Shown here piece by piece: positions 38,230 through 50,934 of a DNA stretch of 64,000 bases. Numbering within the stretch: the first letter of the stretch is position 1; each line of letters starts with the position of its first letter. The stretch comes from Moringa oleifera (lineage: Eukaryota; Streptophyta; Magnoliopsida; Brassicales; Moringaceae): NCBI GenBank assembly GCA_021397835.1, contig JAJFZO010000234.1, positions 2,181,001 to 2,245,000 of the forward strand. The letters run 5' to 3'. The notes below the pieces were generated by a model that had not been told where the DNA came from, did not search any database, and was given only the letters and a program-made list of their open reading frames with translations. Both the position numbers and the translations under genes were made by a program.

Positions 38230-39480
38230 ATGATCTCTATATTTCTTTTTTATGATAAAATTCTCAATTTAATTATAGGCTTTTTCAACCATAAAATCCT
38301 CTCTACATTTAAGATACATGCAGTCAGAGCGATCCAGTTTCTCGGTCTGTAGAGTCATCAACTGATGCAGTTATGAAACATTTTGTTCTTGTCGAATAAT
38401 GCCTCTAAGCATTCTCATGCTATGATCACTTCATAGAAATGGTCCAGCCCAGTAGTCTTGCTAATGAGTTTGTGTATCCTTAGACATGCTCAAACCTTTT
38501 CCTGTGTTTGTCTGTTCCTGTCATTGTCTTTCCTGTTTTATTTTTCTTCCTTTCCCTTTCAAGGGTGTCATTTATTTTTTTTAATTCATTTTGCAGATCA
38601 TCTTGTTAGCTTTTGAAGAAAGGAGATCCTAGCTAGCTGGGTTGGCAGCTGTTGTCACTTGACTACCTACTTCAAAATCAACACTCAAAGTTGCTCTTAC
38701 CTCTGCTAAGTGTATGGGAAATCAAATGTTGTGCACTTCAGCTCCTGGCTGTGGTCAGAATTTGATAAAACTATTTGCTTGTCATAATTTTAGTGGTGAG
38801 TAACTTTTCTTGAGAAAGCAACATGAAGGCACTTGTTCTGCAGGCGGATCCCTCGCAGGCTCTTCATGTTCTTGTTGTTCCATTCGGGGGATTAATGGCC
38901 TCCTTTTGTATTGCCTTGGCTTAATAATCTGATATCAGCGGAGGACATGATGCTTCCTGAGTTGTTAGAACTGGATGAGGAGGGAGCAGAAGATTAAACC
39001 ATAGATATACAATCAAACATATAAACTATACATTTAATGGCGGTGCTTTATGACGGATTTTTGAGAATGGCATATGGGAGCTCCATTATCATATATTCAA
39101 AACAACATTTTCAAACAGGAGGGGGTTGACAAAATGATCGGATTAAATAAGACGAAGTTAAAAACATTTAAATTGATTTTAAATGATACGGACATAAATT
39201 TAAACAGGTTTAAGTTCCTAATTAGTTAAATCCACTATCGTTCATTGTTTGCTCTACTCCATAAAAAGATCATAAGCTTATCGGGAGAAATATTGATGTT
39301 GACAATACATCTAGGGGGAATATGATTCTGTTGTGAAGAACACAGTTGAAGGTTATGTGATGAAATTAATGAAGATAAAATTAATTACATATGATTGGAT
39401 TGTTAAATTTTATGTTTACAAAATTATAGATATGATTGAGAACTTGTCGTAATTGCCAACCAAGTCTAGAGAATCGACAA
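38230..39480. other. Intergenic, no gene seen
   Basis: No open frame of note and no recognised repeat in this stretch upstream of the kinase gene. Confidence 0.5.
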
Positions 39481-39489
39481 AGTTAATGA

Positions 39490-41250
39490 AGTAAAAAAAA
39501 AAAAAAAGGATCGAAGAAGGTAGTAAAATTCAACTCAAAGGGTATAGTTTTATTGTGACGAAGCTAAAACACTTACAACTACTCCTGACATTTTTACACA
39601 TAGCCAAATGATTATCATTTATAATGATTGATGAAAAGTTCATGAATATTTGAAAGATAAGGTGTGAAAATATGTTCAAATTTAGTATATTCACTTCAAA
39701 TCTCTAGTTTACTTTTCATTATCATAATAAGTGATGTAGCCTGTTAAAGCTGACTTTCATGAAACATTTAAAATTGATCTCGGCATGAAGAAGATGATAA
39801 TGCAGTCTATTCGCAACACAAGTTTCAAATTAATGTTCAAAAATATATTGACAACAAAATATATAACATCTTTTTTTGACAATCATGAAGATTTAGCAAC
39901 ACCACTCATGATCTATGATTTTATTTCAAAGAATAATTAAGAGAAGTTTATTAAATCATGTATTAATGAGGAATTTCTGATAAATTCATATGTATCATGT
40001 TTTCTTATTCAAAACATTATTTTTTGTTTATTTATTGCTTATAGTGTACTATTATAGAATTGAGTGATGAGAAAAAAAAATACAAAGAAAGAGCCCATCG
40101 CTTGAGTCAGGTAAGCATGTACCTTTTGAAGGAAAAAGTTAGTAACTTTGTGACTTATCTAATTTTACACTTGCTTTTCATTTAGTATTTTAATGAAGTA
40201 CCATACGACTAATTAGAATGTTTCTTTCACCATGGTATGTGTTACTTTTTCATTTTTAATTCCATCTTCATAAAAAGAAGTATTAGGGCTAGAAGGAGAT
40301 ATTAATCGTAGTCAATTGTGAAAGCTGACTCAACATGATATAAAAGGACAACATGCTCTATAGATAATGTTCGTTATGTAGAATATCATAAGGAATTTTT
40401 TTTTAAAATTTTTTTATTATGATATATGACATGAGTTATCAGTAATCAATATGGATTGTTATATGATGAGTTATAAGAGCAGGGAAAATCTAGTAGCATA
40501 ATATTCTCAGGTAGTGATAGTATATTTTAAGTCAAGCCCTTAGTACAAATGAGCACAGGGGTTGAGTTAAAGGAGTGGAGAAGTTTGTCACACTTTGTTA
40601 TTTTTTCAACTCCGAATAAGGTATAACATCTAAAAGCTAGCATAGCACACTTAGAGCATAAATTCATGGCAATGAGTCAAGGATCAATGGATACATCATC
40701 ACGTGCTGCGTGACTTGAAGGTCATAACTCCAACAAGATAGCAGAATTTGATTCACCATTGCTAATGAAGGAGTCTTATGGTCCGCCTAATGAAGATTTG
40801 AGGATGAAGGTATCTAATCATTGACTTAATACTTTAGGCACATGTTTTTACTACTAATGATAATCAATAATGTGAAATTTTTAGACTAATAAGCTATCAT
40901 ATGTAGCTTAGCATTGGATACATTAAAGGCCGTTGTTGCAATATGCACCATTATTGATGATAATACTCCTACTTTTTTAGTTTCTGTTGATCCACTATTG
41001 GTTGAAAATGCTTGACTACTCATAAAAATGAGGATATATATCTCATATATATTTGTTAGAGATGCATTGGGTCATCATATAAGTTGGCCTAAAATATTTA
41101 TTCTAATGAGATTATTAAGAAGATGAGCTAAGTTTAGTGATTATATATTATCTATGTTTTTTCAATGTGCTAGAGATTATTCGATTTTTAAAGTTTTTTA
41201 TTATCACATGTTAAGAGATAAAGGAAAAGGAAATAAGTAAAGAAGTTAGA
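39490..41250 (+). mobile_element. CACTA (En/Spm, Transposase_24-type) remnant
   Basis: In broken + frames, 'VVKFNSKG' (about 39510-39545) resembles the block that precedes the Transposase_24 core. About 39750-39975 then gives 'MQSIRNTSFKLMFKNILTT' 'KYI' and 'KFIKSCINEEFL', the pattern of plant Ptta/En-Spm proteins. 'KYKERAHRLSQ' follows at about 40080-40112. Near 40905-41100 a further piece, ending in 'VRDALGHHISWPKIFIL', resembles the C-terminal domain of such transposon proteins. Stops are frequent. The intervals between the pieces may be introns or insertions. No terminal CACTA repeats were identified. Confidence 0.55.
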
Positions 41251-44200
41251 TATGTTTTTTAGCAAGCTTTAGAGGAATTTGCGAAAGCTACCTACCCACT
41301 TTATCACTTGAAACTCACATGATCGATGTTTCAGTTTGAGAGAGGTTACTTGGTGTGCAAAAAGGGATATCTTTTACACTTAAGTCAGTATTTTACTAAT
41401 CAAGTGGATATTAAGAAGTGAAAAAAGAAAAGAAGGACACAAGTGCTTTTTATAAATAGAAACATGGATTTTCCAACTCAGATATGCATCATTTCTTATT
41501 TTAGAGGTATCATTAAAGAGATTCTAGGCGGATTTCATGGAGAAGATGTCAGAAAATATAATCTAAAAGTTATGGTAAATTATCCCCAAAAATCTAGATT
41601 GGGCCAAGATTTTCAAGACTTATTAGGCAGTTATTAGTTTCAGTTATGAGACAGTGCAGGACTGAGGTCAGTTTTACGATTGGTAGTTCTGCCAAAGGTA
41701 TGTTTTTTGAGCTGAGATGATAACTATAGTTGGGTTGGTAGATTGAGTTGTATAATGATTGACATGGCATGCTCGAATTGACTATCTGAAACTGTCTTTC
41801 TCTTATTAGTGGTATACCCATTATAGGTATAACACTTGCCCCATAAAAAGAAGTGTGCTTGATTCTCGTGCTTCATTCTAGTTGAACTCATCCTTGGCAT
41901 TTAATGATAATTTGGTCGAAGTAGTACTAAAAAACGATTTCATTTTTTACCAACCATTGGCATGTGTTTTTAAATGTCATTGTTTTTAATCTAATAACTT
42001 CACACCCGTTTGAATTAGAAACACTACGTGTCGTTTCCTAAATCACCATGTTTAGCACTTCAAGGGTCCTAAACTCATATCATCGTTAATCTCAATTCAT
42101 TTTTGATCTTGAACTTTTTGAACATAATTTTCCTCTAACACTAATCTCTTACCTGAACTTAGGTCATCTTCGATCTCATATCATTCCTGATCAAAACATA
42201 ATTATCCTCTAACACAATTCTTCAATATTTTTTTTATGCTAGTAAAACAAACAAATAGGACTCAGCCTTTAAATTTATGAGTTAAGGTAAAAAAAACAAG
42301 TCAAACTATGGAGAAAATAATTCTAAATAATAGAAAAACAAATTATAAAATTATTCTTTGAAAGAAAAAAAATGAAGAAAATTGAAACCTCAAAGGATTT
42401 CAATTTTTTTTTTGTCACCAGCTAAAGAATTTCATTGGTCAAATGCATTCAAAGTAGTTCCAAAACAAAATGAATAAAAAAAGGTTGCAAAGAGAGTTTT
42501 CTTTTAAATATAAAAAATAAATAAAATTCATAGTAAAAATATCATAAAATCTTGATGTTTGACATGTGTTACCAAACAAACAAATGTTTGAATGTGAAGA
42601 TACAAACTCTGATGTTAGCGAATGAATCGAGATAAATCCTTTATTAGTCGATTGTCAAAGGCATTGCTATTTAAGTAAAGGTAAAATCAAAATTTCAAAA
42701 TTTAATTAATTATTAAATCTGTACATTTTGGTTCTCTTGCAATGGCTTCTTCTTCCTTAAATGATTCTCATTTGATTTGTTCACTGAGATCAACCATGAC
42801 ACTTCGTTGGTGCTTAGCAAACTTGCTGTCAATATTATTCCTCGATAATGAACTAGACCATTGCTAATAGGTCTCTCCTTAATTTGATCAGTTTCTAGTC
42901 CTCTATCTTTTGTAACCCACAATGGCAAGGTTGCCTTTTCAATTTTCTTATCTTTCTTGACTTAAGACAGCTTAGAGATCAATACTAACACCTATGACTC
43001 AAAAACACTTTCTTTATCATCATTTTCATCTTCAAATATGGATGTTAAGCTAAGGGCATGACTTGCATTTTGATTTGAATAAAGTTCGATATAAATATGA
43101 TCATTGGATTTTGAAGGACTTTTTTGTTGCATTTGAACTTTTAAACTTTGAAGCCTACTTGCTATCTCAATAGAAAGATTTCTTAAAGTCTGTAATTTAC
43201 TATGACACTTTTGCCAAAACTTATTTCAGCATCTCTGTTTCTTCTTTCATTATTGAAAAAGCACGAGTGGTTAGGATTTTGGTCAATCATTGTTAGATCA
43301 TACTAGCATTTAATGTTTTCTACTTCATTTATAGGAATTTTTTTGTAAATTCTCAATCTTAATTAAGATATGTATCTAATATTTCCTACTGTTGGCCATG
43401 ATAATTGCAACGTTGCATGCATAAAAATACAGGGCTAGAACTCTTGAAAAGATAAAGAAATTAATATATGGACATTGAAGAGCCTATTGATAAAATGTTG
43501 AATAAAGAACAAGGCAAGAAAAGGAAATCTAGAAAAAGCTAGAAACTAAAAAAGCTCTTGCTTTCGTAAAGAGTAATGAAAATGACACATGAAACTAAAC
43601 GTTAATCTCCTTTAGCAGTTATCCAAGAATCTTTTATAGCCTCTAAAGAAAAGAGAAACATGGATGTGATGTATTAATTTATTATCTATCATTTTGCTTT
43701 TATTATTTTTTAATGTTTTTGTTGAAATTTAAATATGTAAATGTTAGTCCATCTTAATTGTGAAAAGATGAAGTTCATAGATCATTGAACTTGTCACGAT
43801 AAACATTCTCTATTACCATGGTTACTAAGCTTAGTCTTATAACAGTCATGATTGCTTGTTAATATGAGTGAAGTTTTTATATAAAAGGGTTTATTAGCAG
43901 TAAAACATATTATCTTTCTCATCTCATCATTTTCTCATTGTCAAGCTTGATGCTTGGACGATGCTCTCTTTTTTTCTTGTTAGCATTTTTTGCAAAGGAG
44001 ATTGGACTGAAGGTGGTGAAAGATAACCTTGTAAGGAAGAGCAAGACGTCAAAGGTGACACAACACCACCATTACACATTATTAAAGGAGAAAGCAAAAA
44101 ACACTGTAGCACCACATCTTCTCGTATTCAACTTTCTTGTCCTTTCTCTTCGTCTCCATAACTTCTAACTCAATAACTTCAATGTCAATAAGCCACTTCG

Positions 44201-44640
44201 TCAATCATAGCATCTTTTGTGGAGAAATCGTTGCTTTCAAATTCATATACTAATTCATCGTGATCAAGTTTTTCCTTTGCCTTGCGTTGGTGTGATTGCG
44301 TATCTGAAAAATAATGAATTAATGAAAATCTCCTTGACATTGACTTTAACTTTGGATAATGTTAGGTGTTGAAATTTGTATTATTATTTTTTATTATTTT
44401 AAAATTAATAATATTATTTTTAAAATATTAAAATTTATTTTAATAATACGGATTAAATTTCAAAATTTTATAATATCTTTATCTTAACTTTTATTTATTA
44501 ATTTTATTAAATAAAATATCTTATCCATCCCTTGAGAAACAACATATACCTGTTAAATGAAATCAGATGGCATTTGAGATACAAATAGGAAATTGCTTCA
44601 TACAAGGATTTTTTTTTTTTTTTTTGTGAAATATATTCAT
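41250..44640. other. Intergenic, no gene supported
   Basis: A few open stretches of 60-76 codons on both strands have no recognisable motifs, neighbours or codon pattern. The sequence looks like decayed repeat DNA, and I cannot name an element. Confidence 0.5.
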
Positions 44641-44680
44641 CGACAGAGCTGGCCTAATTAGCATTGGGAGCACGCCATTA

Positions 44681-44688
44681 TCACGTGA
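44681..44688. promoter_or_regulatory. G-box (TCACGTGA) upstream of the 437-aa gene
   Basis: Perfect palindromic CACGTG core, the binding word of plant bHLH and bZIP factors, 51 bp before the E2F-like site. It lies in the presumed promoter of the gene whose leader starts about 44800-44940. Confidence 0.55.
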
Positions 44689-44731
44689 CAGAAGTTCGGA
44701 TTTGAATAAGCTCCTGCTGGTGTCGGAGCTA

Positions 44732-44742
44732 GCGCGCCAAAA
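44732..44742. promoter_or_regulatory. E2F-like site (GCGCGCCAAAA) upstream of the 437-aa gene
   Basis: The reverse complement reads TTTTGGCGCGC, a full match to the E2F consensus TTTSSCGC. It stands out from AT-rich surroundings. In plants such sites mark many genes switched on at the G1/S transition or during DNA repair. Confidence 0.6.
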
Positions 44743-44799
44743 TTTCTACATTCGGAAACTGAAATTTTAATAATTTTTTTTTTCTCCGCTTTAAATTCA

Positions 44800-46434
44800 C
44801 TTGCTCTAAAACCTGAAAACATCATTCTCTCGGTCTTTCTCCTTCCTAGGGCTCCATTCTCGGTCACTTTCTCTCTTTCCCATTGAATTTTCTGATTTCT
44901 TTAGTCTTCATCTCTGCTCACATCAGCTTGATTCTGCAAGAAGGTACCGCGGTTTCCTTAATTAAATATTGTCGGTTCTGTTACTTTCCCTGTTTGGATT
45001 TTCAGTTTTTTCCATTTACTGCTCTTACATGGATAATCTCACATCTAATTTGGTTCTGATAAGGTTTAATTAACTCTTAGTTTAATTCTTCTTTCTTTCT
45101 TTCTTTTACGCCAAAATTTAATTGGATTACTGTTATGCTCTATGGAAATCATGTTGCAGTTTAAGTAGGTAGTACCTTAATTTTTTCTAAGGTTTAATTC
45201 TTTAATAGATTTCTATTACATCAAATTTGTTGTTCAATTTCATCATTTCTTTCTCCTTTAAAATACGGAAGTTCTCTGATCAGCGATTCTTCTTTTTTTA
45301 ATTATTTATGTCCTGTGGGTTTCAATACAATATTTAATGATGTCTTGCGGTGAAATTGATTTGTTAGACTGTAGAATGATACCTTGAATGGGTCCAGAAT
45401 AAGTGAACTGCTAGACAAATGTATCCCTTCTTTGATTTTTAAAGTTTTCTTGGTCAGTTTATAAAATTCATGTACGACAACCACATTGATTGATGACGCC
45501 TAATTTTGTTAGTTTGGTTCTCACCTTTTGGACTTGGCTCTATTAGTTCTCTGCTCCAGATTGAACATGACTTAAAATCTTTCTTCGTTAGCCAAATTAT
45601 TATTTGAGCTGCTCTGGACTTGGCCACACTTGTTCTGGTCATGTTATAGATAGCTAGAAGTAGATAGCATATTGAAGTTCTGAAGTGGTATCATAAATGG
45701 GACCTCTCCTGCACGTTGATAGGTCTGCTTGAGAAATTCGCTTTTTTCTGTGGGTTTTGAGTTTTGAATACTTTGGGTTATGTTCTGCATGTATTGGTTT
45801 TTATATATAGGGTTTGAATTCCTATGACGCAATCATTCCTTAAGCTGGACTTTGTAAACCAAGAAAATGTCAAGACTGTTTCATCCTGTGCTAGAATATC
45901 CACATGTCATGTCATTATAGGATGAATATCAAAATCACCATTATTCGCCATTACAGCCTTTAATCTCCTCAAGATTCTCTCTCTGTTGACATTTAAGAAA
46001 GAACAAAAAAAGTTCTTTATCTTTTGTAAGTGGTTATTATTTAGAAAAGCTCGGTTTGGTCCTTTCTCTCTCTATTCTGCTCTTAGGTTTCTTGTTTTTG
46101 TTTACTTCTTTTGGAAAAGTTATCATTGGTTGCCGGTCTTAGCAGGCTTCTAGTAACTTTATGTTTCCTTTTTTAATATAGTTTCTTTTCAAGAAAATGG
46201 TGCTCCCTCTGACATTCAATCAGACAACCCAATGTACTATTTTGTTTTTTGGTGGAAGGTATAGCTCAAGTGATATTGTGAAGAGAGTTGCAACATCACT
46301 GCCTAAGAGAATATGATCTTCTTAAATCAGCATCAAGCGGCATTGAAATTCTACACATGGAAGTAAAAGTAAAAAGGTTCTGTCCAATCTCTTAAGCCAT
46401 AGGAATGTTTTCTGATGGATGACCTCCATCAGCA
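44800..46434 (+). other. Presumed 5' leader and leader intron(s) of the 437-aa gene
   Basis: A pyrimidine-rich stretch at 44810-44940 (TCTCTCGGTC, TTTCTCTCTTTCCC) looks like a plant 5' UTR and is followed by AAGGTACC, a possible splice donor near 44943. Several acceptor-like sites exist at 46140-46300. The exact intron cannot be fixed from sequence alone. No coding exon is seen here. Confidence 0.4.
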
Positions 46435-47748
46435 ATGGTAGAAGATGTTGGTCTTGGTAAACAGCTTGGTGAAGGCAGACACTTTGATGACAGCAAGTCC
46501 ATGTGGTTAACTTCAGATAGTACATATTCTTCATCCTTTTCTGAGGAGCAATTATTGTCTGGTACATTTGGTACTTCTGTTGATGAATGGGTGGTCTCAT
46601 GGTTGACAAACTTGACAGACTCTTACGTTTCATTAGGGGAAGGAATCACTTGCTTGAATCAGCAGGGAAGAAATCCTATACTGGAGGCATCTTTGGCTTT
46701 TGAGAAAACTATCTCAAGTGAACAGAAGATTCTACAAGAAGAAATGAAGGAAGAAAGAGGGATAACTTCGCTGCTAAACTCAAATGGAAATGATGCCACA
46801 GATTGCTACATAGACAGTCCTGAAAGCTTCAAAACTTCTTGTTGGCAGAGCTGTAAGGACTCAATGGTTTCTGACAACTTTTTGACTCCTTTAAGCACTG
46901 GTCTTGATTCTTCTTCTCAGATATCAGGTATGGACAGGGACAGTGTCTTGCTTCCTTTAATGAATCTTGATGGTGAAGACTCCATGTGGGTTCTAGATAT
47001 GGAGTCCGAGTTGGATTTTCTTCAGTCTGGTTTTCCTAGCCCATCTTCTAAGACCGGTTCAGGTTCCGTGGTTCTGTCATCTAATTCTAGAGTCTCCTCA
47101 AATACAGAACAGAAAAACAAAAATTCACACAATGATTTGTCTTTGCAGCAGGTTTCTGAGGCTGGGGATCTGAAAGACTTTAATTCTGACGAGCCACTTT
47201 TCTGGCCATTTGAATGGAAGTTTGATTTGTCCTCTGAGGATACTTGGAAATTTTTTTCTTTATCTCCTCGAAAAGATATAGCTCATGTTAAAGCTCCAGA
47301 TGATACTTCTCCTAGATTCATCAGATCACAACTTCATAGGAAGAAAATGGATCTCAAATATGGTTGTAAGAGAAGACTTGCGTTTGATGCAGAACACACT
47401 GAATCAAAGATGCTGGGGTTGAAAGGAAAGAACAACAAGAACAACAACATCAACGACAAGAATAGTGTGAAGAGGATCAACAAGATGCCTTCCAGGTTGA
47501 GAAAGTGGAACAAATTGTCTATTGAAGTGGTACCTTTAGAAATGGATGATCATATTGTGAAACCAGAAGAAAGAAAACCTATTTTCCCTAAATCAGTTCA
47601 TGAAGATAGAAATTTCTTGGAGGATGATTTTGTATCAAATAAGGAGCTTCCCATTGAGATGGTATTGGGGCTAAATGAGTTTGATGGACACGAGGGGATT
47701 GATCCAGAATTTGTTGGAGATGTTTTCTTGCTGGATGAATCTCTCTGA
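46435..47748 (+). CDS. Unrecognised plant protein, 437 aa, with RxL and CDK-site motifs
   Basis: A single long exon from ATG 46435 to TGA; an in-frame TGA at 46420-46422 supports this start unless an upstream exon is spliced in. I do not recognise the family. The N-terminal 250 residues are Ser/Asp/Glu-rich with no domain I can name. Residues 252-280 form an aromatic block (EPLFWPFEWKFDLSSEDTWK) ending in SLSPRK, a full CDK-type S-P-x-K site at S277. Residues 299-317 are basic and include KRRLAF (312-317), the form of cyclin-binding RxLxF motifs. An Asn/Lys run (330-345) and a basic KRINKMPSRLRKWNK (346-360) may direct it to the nucleus. The C-terminus is acidic. It has no signal peptide or membrane segment. 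With the E2F-like promoter site, a cell-cycle or nuclear role is a guess. Confidence 0.85.
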   Translation: MVEDVGLGKQLGEGRHFDDSKSMWLTSDSTYSSSFSEEQLLSGTFGTSVDEWVVSWLTNLTDSYVSLGEGITCLNQQGRNPILEASLAFEKTISSEQKILQEEMKEERGITSLLNSNGNDATDCYIDSPESFKTSCWQSCKDSMVSDNFLTPLSTGLDSSSQISGMDRDSVLLPLMNLDGEDSMWVLDMESELDFLQSGFPSPSSKTGSGSVVLSSNSRVSSNTEQKNKNSHNDLSLQQVSEAGDLKDFNSDEPLFWPFEWKFDLSSEDTWKFFSLSPRKDIAHVKAPDDTSPRFIRSQLHRKKMDLKYGCKRRLAFDAEHTESKMLGLKGKNNKNNNINDKNSVKRINKMPSRLRKWNKLSIEVVPLEMDDHIVKPEERKPIFPKSVHEDRNFLEDDFVSNKELPIEMVLGLNEFDGHEGIDPEFVGDVFLLDESL

Positions 47749-47749
47749 G

Positions 47750-50260
47750 AACGAGAGCAATGTACTATTCTCATATGGGCATGTAGATTAGAAGCCAAGA
47801 AGAGGCTATTCGATCTCTTGCAATTTACAATGTTGTTTGAAATAGCTGGGTGTAAATGTATATTGAAGTCTGGTCATTTACGTAGGCTTAATTAGATATA
47901 TACGTGTATAAAACCATATAGGAATATAGCCCAATCAAGGTGGTGTTGTTTGAAAAGAGAAATTCAAATATCATGCATGGAAAGCTTACTTGTAGTTTTG
48001 CTTCCTGTGAAAAAGAAAGAAGAGTTTAAATGTGCAACTTTGTGCTGACATATTGTCCTTATGACTTATACACTAAAAGGTTTTTTTAAGTTGGGATCGG
48101 TTTCCCTCTTTTGGTTTACCATACCAGCTGAGATGAGTCATTAGTAATAAAACTAAGCTTTCAGTAATTCATAGAAGTGAAGAAGCACTGAATAAGTTAG
48201 TTAGTCTTCTTTTACATCAAGTCTCTCTTTCCTCTGTAAGTCTCTCATTTTTTCTCTAAATTCATGCCCATCAGAATGATGAATGGGGAATACAACAAAT
48301 GAATGCTTCTATAAAGGGACAAATCTTGCAAATTGAAAGAAGGTGACGCTGGATGTCCAAAAGGGGGCATCGCCAATTGCTTAAGTTAGAGATGCTAGTT
48401 GTATTTTGTTAAACTACTGAGGGTAAGCTTTATTCTTTGATGCGTATCTAAAGTTCTTTTTATAGTATATATTGTTACATCTATGAAATCTTTATTCTTT
48501 GAACTTTAGAAGTTATTATTCCTTATTTTCTAATTCCTTTATTCCTGTTTTGACATGCCCAGAGACAACAATCATTGCTGGAGAGATTTGCAGATAAATT
48601 TTCTAAATTCTCTTTTATGGTTATTTATAGCTTTTGTATCCTAACATGAGTAAATTTGGTTGAGTTATAACAATTTCATAAGTGTGTGCTAATTTTTCCC
48701 CATGTCATTTAGGACTCACTGCATCAAAAGATAAACATAGCAACACGATACTATTATTTTATGTATTTTTCCTTCAAGTTTTCAAAGTTTGGAGAGATAG
48801 ATGCAACGTCTCATTGAACGAGTAAGGGGAACTCCTATAAGAACAAGAGAAAACAATATCAAGAGTTTGACCAAGGGAGACTCTAATACCTAAGTAAGAT
48901 ATCTTGACAACCTAACAATAATGTGATGGCTCGAGATGCTTTATTTGTAAGCTTTTTCTTCTTTTTATGAAACCCTCGGCGTGATTCTATTGTCCTCCTT
49001 TACGTCTGTCACTTGTTGACATGAGTTTGAGTGTCTTTAAAGTTCTTGATCTACTTTTCTTGTGTTAATACTGATATGAACATCATTAAAAAAAAAAAAA
49101 AGTGAGACCCAAGTTGAATAATAATATATTTTTTTATTTTTTAACTCATATTCACTAATAAGTAATAAAAAAGATCATGACTTTTTATTTATGTAGATGA
49201 CACTCTCAAGATCGATGGAAAAGGTTATGAGTGATAGATAAGCCAAAAATGAATCCCACAAGATAAATTTTCATAAGTTGATAGTAATCCTCTTTAAGAA
49301 CTAAAAAGAAAACTCTCACTGTCTTAATAATAAAAATATGTTTTATTTTGTGAGATAGTGGTTTTTAAATATTAAAAAATATTTAAATAATTAGTTTTTT
49401 TAATCAACTGAGATCTTTAATTATCCTACAAATATTGAAGGTACTAACATCACTAATAAAATAAAATCCCTAATTATGCTATAAACATTAAGGTAAAATA
49501 AAATATTTTACATTTGACTAAGTCTCGTTGATCCCTTAAAATAAATAAATAAAATAAATTAAGCTTGATATGCCAATTGAAGTTTTTCTCTTTGAAAACT
49601 CTTTCAAATTATCCAAAGCTAAATCAAGATTCTCATAGACCTGCAAAAATTCTCCTCACGGCCATTGATATTCTCCTTGAAGCTTGTAGCCCTTGCTCTT
49701 GTTATTGGTTAACTGAATCTGTAGTGGGTCCACTGTTGATGCTTATATATTCTCATCACTACCATGTTTGCTTTTATGAGCTTAGGGATTGACCCATGCA
49801 AGCTATTAAGTATCAAGAGTGGGCGCCCCTCTCTCTGCGTATTACAGTATTTTCTCAAGTGAACAACTTATACTTCACCTATAAGCATCAAGAAGTATAA
49901 GCAAATTGTAAATCTTTTAAATAACGTTATAAAATCGTGATATGATATATTTTGTTTTAATATTTGTTTAGTAAAATTGTTTATATTTATGTTGAATATA
50001 ATTTATTAATTTAGATATTCATTTATTTAAATATTTTTTAACTATCATTTATTAAAATTATATCTATAAATTGTAATTCATATTTTTCTATTAATTACAA
50101 TAAAAATTACTTTACAATTAACAATATTAATATACAAAATCTTATCAAATATGAACCATTCCAAATAAACCATGTATTAATATTGATCACATTCAACCTA
50201 TATATAAAATATCACATTCCAATATGTATAATATGTACTTTCATCAATTCTGCAACATTA
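47750..50260. other. 3' flank and intergenic DNA, no gene seen
   Basis: Contains the 3' UTR of the 437-aa gene (to about 48000) and then AT-rich DNA without recognisable coding sequence. Confidence 0.5.
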
Positions 50261-50264
50261 TAAC

Positions 50265-50690
50265 ATAGCAATGATACATCAAAACCACGCTCTAATATGT
50301 ATCAATAGCAAATCACGTCTTTATCATTATACCACAATAATGATACACTAAAATCAAACTTCAATATGTATCAATAATAAATCACATCTTTATCATCATA
50401 CCACAACAATAATAAACTGAAACTACACTCCAATATACATCAACACTTTCATTATTTCTTCATCGTTTAACCACAACAATGTTACAACAAAACTACACCT
50501 CAATATTTATCAATACTAAATCACATCTTCATCATTACACCACAATAATGATATATCAAAATCACACTATAATATATGTCAACACTTTCATTACTTTATC
50601 ATTAAACTATAACAATGATACAACAAAATCACGCTCTAATATACATTAATACATTTTCATCATTGAATTAATATTATAATACAATATCGA
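50265..50690. repeat. Six ~70 bp tandem repeats beside the CACTA remnant
   Basis: Units start near 50267, 50338, 50409, 50478, 50547 and 50614. Each reads like 'AATGATACATCAAAACCACG' 'CTCTAATATGTATCAATA' and 'TTTATCATTATACCACAA'. Alternate units differ in the middle (AAATCACATCTTTATCAT against CACTTTCATTATTTC), so a two-unit higher-order pattern is possible. They lie just beyond the 3' end of the CACTA coding remnant, where such elements carry subterminal repeats. Confidence 0.7.
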
Positions 50691-50934
50691 TGCGAAAACA
50701 ACCATATCTTCAACTTACATCCAAACATCATATCCTCTCAACAATGTACCAAAATATTCTCATATAAATTCATTCAAAAAAAAAAAACTAAATATTCATT
50801 CAAACTGTTGCATTAGTATAAGTGAAAAACATGCGCAAGATATTACAATCGTTCTAATATACAAAAGAGTGACTACATAAAATAACCTATTCATATTCTT
50901 TCTTCAAGTATGTCAATATATACTCACAAAACAC

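Noticed and set aside
44658..44867. Minus-strand open frame across the E2F-like site
   Set aside because: It overlaps the promoter and leader of the 437-aa gene and has no recognisable motif.
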